Positions 61,801 to 64,000 of a DNA stretch of 64,000 nucleotides are shown here, piece by piece. Source of the DNA: Zelopaecilomyces penicillatus (Eukaryota; Ascomycota; Sordariomycetes; Hypocreales; Pseudodiploosporaceae); the NCBI GenBank assembly GCA_005765155.1, contig VCCP01000004.1:3658001-3722000 (forward strand). The letters run 5' to 3'. The position numbers and the translations under genes are program-made. Numbering within the stretch: the first letter of the stretch is position 1; each line of letters begins with the position of its first letter. The notes beneath the pieces were generated by a model. The model was not told where the DNA came from. It saw nothing but the letters and a program-made list of their open reading frames with translations, and ran no database searches.

Positions 61801-62581
61801 GAGTCCCGACGGATAGACAAGATACTGCTAGCAAAGTCGATTTTCTGGCAGCTAGGTTAGTAACAGTAGCGAAACAATTTGAAACCAGCTTGACTGTAAC
61901 CCTCATTTCACATACCTTGTAGGCTCGTGCATCATCCCCTATCCTGACAACTTGGATTCGCCTGTTGAGTGATAGCAGAATTGTGACACCGTTAGAGCCA
62001 TCCGTATTGCTATCAAAAGGGGCTTCGTTGAGGTCAATGCCACCGATCCAGTGGCAATTTTTGACCTGCGTTGTTCCAAATATTGGGCTTAGTTCTGGCA
62101 GAGAATAGAATGTTACTGTCCAATTGCATAGAACGCAAGCCTTGCCGACCCGCGGCAGCAAGAGTATCTGCTGAACACCGGGTTGCGAACTGTTCGGAGC
62201 GCCAGGTTGGTCGGAGTAGGCGGGACGAAGCCTCGATGCTGGTATATATACAGGCCTCCCAGGCTTTTCGGTAGGACCTGCAGGGAGTTCGACGAAGTGT
62301 AATAGCTCTGAGGCTGAGGTTCCGACGTACAAGTTGCCATCTGAGGGGATTGAGTAACAGTGTCAGCCGATTACCATTCCCCATACCACCATTTCGAGAG
62401 TCTACTCACCAAAGCAGTCGATGCAGTTTATCTTGACATCATCAGATGCGTCGTCTGTCAAAAGAGGCACCGAGTCGACCCATGGCCGCAGCACGTATGG
62501 CCCGTCTTCCGCTGCGCTGCGCCGTGCACTACTGGGCGAAGTCATTGTGGGCGCTACTTCCGCTGGGCCATTGGATGTCAT
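58857..62581 (-). CDS. vps3: Vps3/TGFBRAP1-family CORVET tethering subunit
   Basis: Spliced model complement(join(58857..61844,61916..62340,62410..62581)) gives 1194 residues. The N-terminal half is a citron-homology (CNH) domain split by a low-complexity insert: VKINCIDCFDGNLYVGT and FYSLPELSPIFG, then FASSILSIRRDSVACVADAK. The insert is Ser/Pro-rich. The C-terminal half (from about residue 560) is helical solenoid of the Vps39 type, with HLVFGKGHTTYVNELITYYL and LLVHKLGDFDTAVSYCLRGG. The VNIEC/NLYVGT-like opening resembles TGFBRAP1/Vps3 rather than Vps39/Vam6, so CORVET (Rab5 side) is favoured over HOPS. Introns of 69 and 71 bp have GTGAGT and GTATGT donors. The gene is divergent from the CASP gene over 425 bp. 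Confidence 0.75.
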
Positions 62582-63006
62582 AGAAGCGTATCCTCCGTTG
62601 AAATCATCTGAGCAACACCTGTCATATTGCTTGCTCAACGCTGCCTTGTCGGTTGGCTAGATGTGCGATTGGAGGGGTTGGATGTTTGATCACCGCACAA
62701 CCTGCCTTGCCCACGCGTACAGCTACCTTCTGTGCGCTACAGCAGATGACGGAGCTGGAGGTTAGGTGGAATTGGCGAGGCTGAAGTGTGGCGCAATCAG
62801 CCCCTGTGGCACAACCGCCTTAGTAGCAGCTCTCAACCAGCCTCGGTGGCCGTGGCCTGTCGCAACACGTATCGCACGCTCGCAATCAATTGGAGCTAAA
62901 TCACGACGGTCTGTGAAGCAACATACCAAGTTGCCTGGGTAGACGCGCGTTTATCGAATGAATCAAGCATATCCCGCAAAGGGATAGAGAAAGAAGGCTT
63001 GTGAAC
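62582..63006. promoter_or_regulatory. Bidirectional promoter between vps3 and the CASP gene
   Basis: 425 bp between two divergent trafficking genes. Three ATTGG words (reverse CCAAT) occur at 62668, 62771 and 62889. No TATA box stands out. Confidence 0.45.
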
Positions 63007-64000
63007 ATGGCCGACGGTGTGGAGACAGCTCCTCCAGCAACAGTTGCCGCTTCATCCCAGGGCGCTGGCTTCGATGGAGGCAACAAGTTCCAGCATGCCA
63101 TTTCCGCATGGCGGAGTGAGTATCTTGAGTAATAGCCAATGGAACTGAACTTACTGACAATATACCATAGCTGTTGACCTTACGACCTTGGTATCAAACC
63201 TTGATAACACAGCGTCTGAGATTGTGGCATATCAACGAGACTCGACGGTTCAACGCAAGGACTTGGCGCAGAAGACAAAGGAGTTCCGCAAGTCAGATGA
63301 TGCGACGAAGCTGACAGAAATCAAGGGACTCTTGAAAGGTAGTAACAATACAAAAAAGCGGTGGGAAAGAGATGATTGCTGATGATTTTTCTGTTTAGCC
63401 TACCAAACGTTCATTGATCTCCTCGCAAACCACTCCAAGTCGGTCAACTCGGCATTTCTTCAGGCTTACACATCAATTTCCGAGGCTCCTGACCCATACC
63501 CTCTCTTAGAAGCCTCTGTCGATTCTATGGCTGTGTCCGAGGATACCTTGCCCAAGCTTAGCCAGGAAAACAAACACCTTCAAGATAATGTGACAAAGCT
63601 TACATCACAACTTGAGGAAACTGAGTCCAGACTGCAGAACGAGCGAATTGCTCGGAAGGAATTGGATGATAAGCTGGAGACCAAAGTTAAAGAGGTTGAG
63701 GCATCATGGACGGCAGTGCTTGAGGAAAAAAAAGACAACTGGGAAGCTAAAGAAAAGGGTCTGGAGGAAAAGGTTGAAAACCAAGTTCGCCTGCTAAACG
63801 AATTGAAAGCCAGCTACGAGGTGAACCAGCGGTTAGGAAAGAGTGGTGAAGATCCAGATTCGCAGCGGAGTCATCATTCAAGTGCCGAACTTGAGATGCT
63901 TCACTCAGATCTTGAAAGAACAAGTGCTCGGTTGGCTGAAGTGGAAGCTCGAAATGAGCAGATGAGGCTGGAGCTGGCACAGACGAAATCATCGATGCCG
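63007..64000 (+). CDS. coy1: CASP/Coy1-like Golgi coiled-coil protein, truncated by the right edge
   Basis: Visible model join(63007..63115,63171..63338,63399..>64000) gives the first 293 residues; the 3' end is outside the window. After a short Ala-rich start comes FQHAISAWRTVDLTTLVSNL, then ASEIVAYQRDSTVQRKDLAQ and KTKEFRK, which open CASP/CUX1 proteins. From about residue 130 the sequence is continuous coiled coil (LSQENKHLQDNVTKLTSQLE). Family members end in a single membrane span at the Golgi and act in retrograde vesicle tethering; that end is not visible here. Introns are 55 and 60 bp with GTGAGT and GTAGTA donors and TAG acceptors. Confidence 0.85.

Overview
The window is nuclear DNA of a filamentous ascomycete, most likely a Sordariomycete of the order Hypocreales. 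Genes carry short introns (about 50-125 bp) with GTAAGT/GTATGT/GTGAGT donors and pyrimidine-rich or TAG/CAG acceptors. Gene spacing is fungal in the flanks. The gene set is fungal (Rtt103-type CID protein, clathrin light chain, Hrd1, Vps3, CASP/Coy1, a long-tailed glycogenin). Intergenic DNA carries a dispersed TACCTAGGTA-type palindromic motif that I associate with hypocrealean genomes. The order-level assignment is inference; no rRNA or barcode is present.

Layout. 1-2.6 kb: a minus-strand PPR-like mitochondrial protein running off the left edge. 3.0-3.4 kb: a four-exon cytochrome c oxidase subunit 7 gene, divergent from the PPR gene over about 370 bp with two CCAATCA boxes. 3.8-4.6 kb: clathrin light chain (minus). 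5.3-6.7 kb: Rtt103 (plus). 7.4-9.9 kb: an intronless mitochondrial ABC half-transporter of the Mdl1 type. 10.7-11.7 kb: a monoacylglycerol-lipase-like hydrolase. 13.6-14.9 kb: a Mn-type cation diffusion facilitator. 18.2-21.2 kb: a six-exon glycogenin with a 600-residue tail. 24.4-27.0 kb: a C2H2 zinc-finger regulator (minus) with an unusually long 695-bp intron.

27.0-55.6 kb: about 28.6 kb in which I can support no gene. It is not strongly AT-rich; it contains microsatellites, G/C homopolymers, palindromes and short 10-12-bp tandem motifs. 55.6-64 kb: an endomembrane block with Hrd1 (ERAD E3 ligase), Vps3/TGFBRAP1 (CORVET) and, divergent from it, CASP/Coy1 (Golgi), which runs off the right edge.

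Most genes are conserved housekeeping functions: mitochondrial gene expression and respiration, clathrin traffic, Pol II termination, ERAD, endosome and Golgi traffic, glycogen priming and metal homeostasis. No biosynthetic cluster, CRISPR array, rRNA or clear tRNA was seen. The main oddities are the gene desert beside the zinc-finger gene, the palindromic intergenic motif family, the shared CCAAT promoter of two mitochondrial genes, and two zones with fragmentary open frames (23.1-23.6 and 53.0-54.5 kb) that may be relics or unrecognised genes. Exon joins were made by eye from splice consensus and protein continuity; no transcript or database evidence was available.
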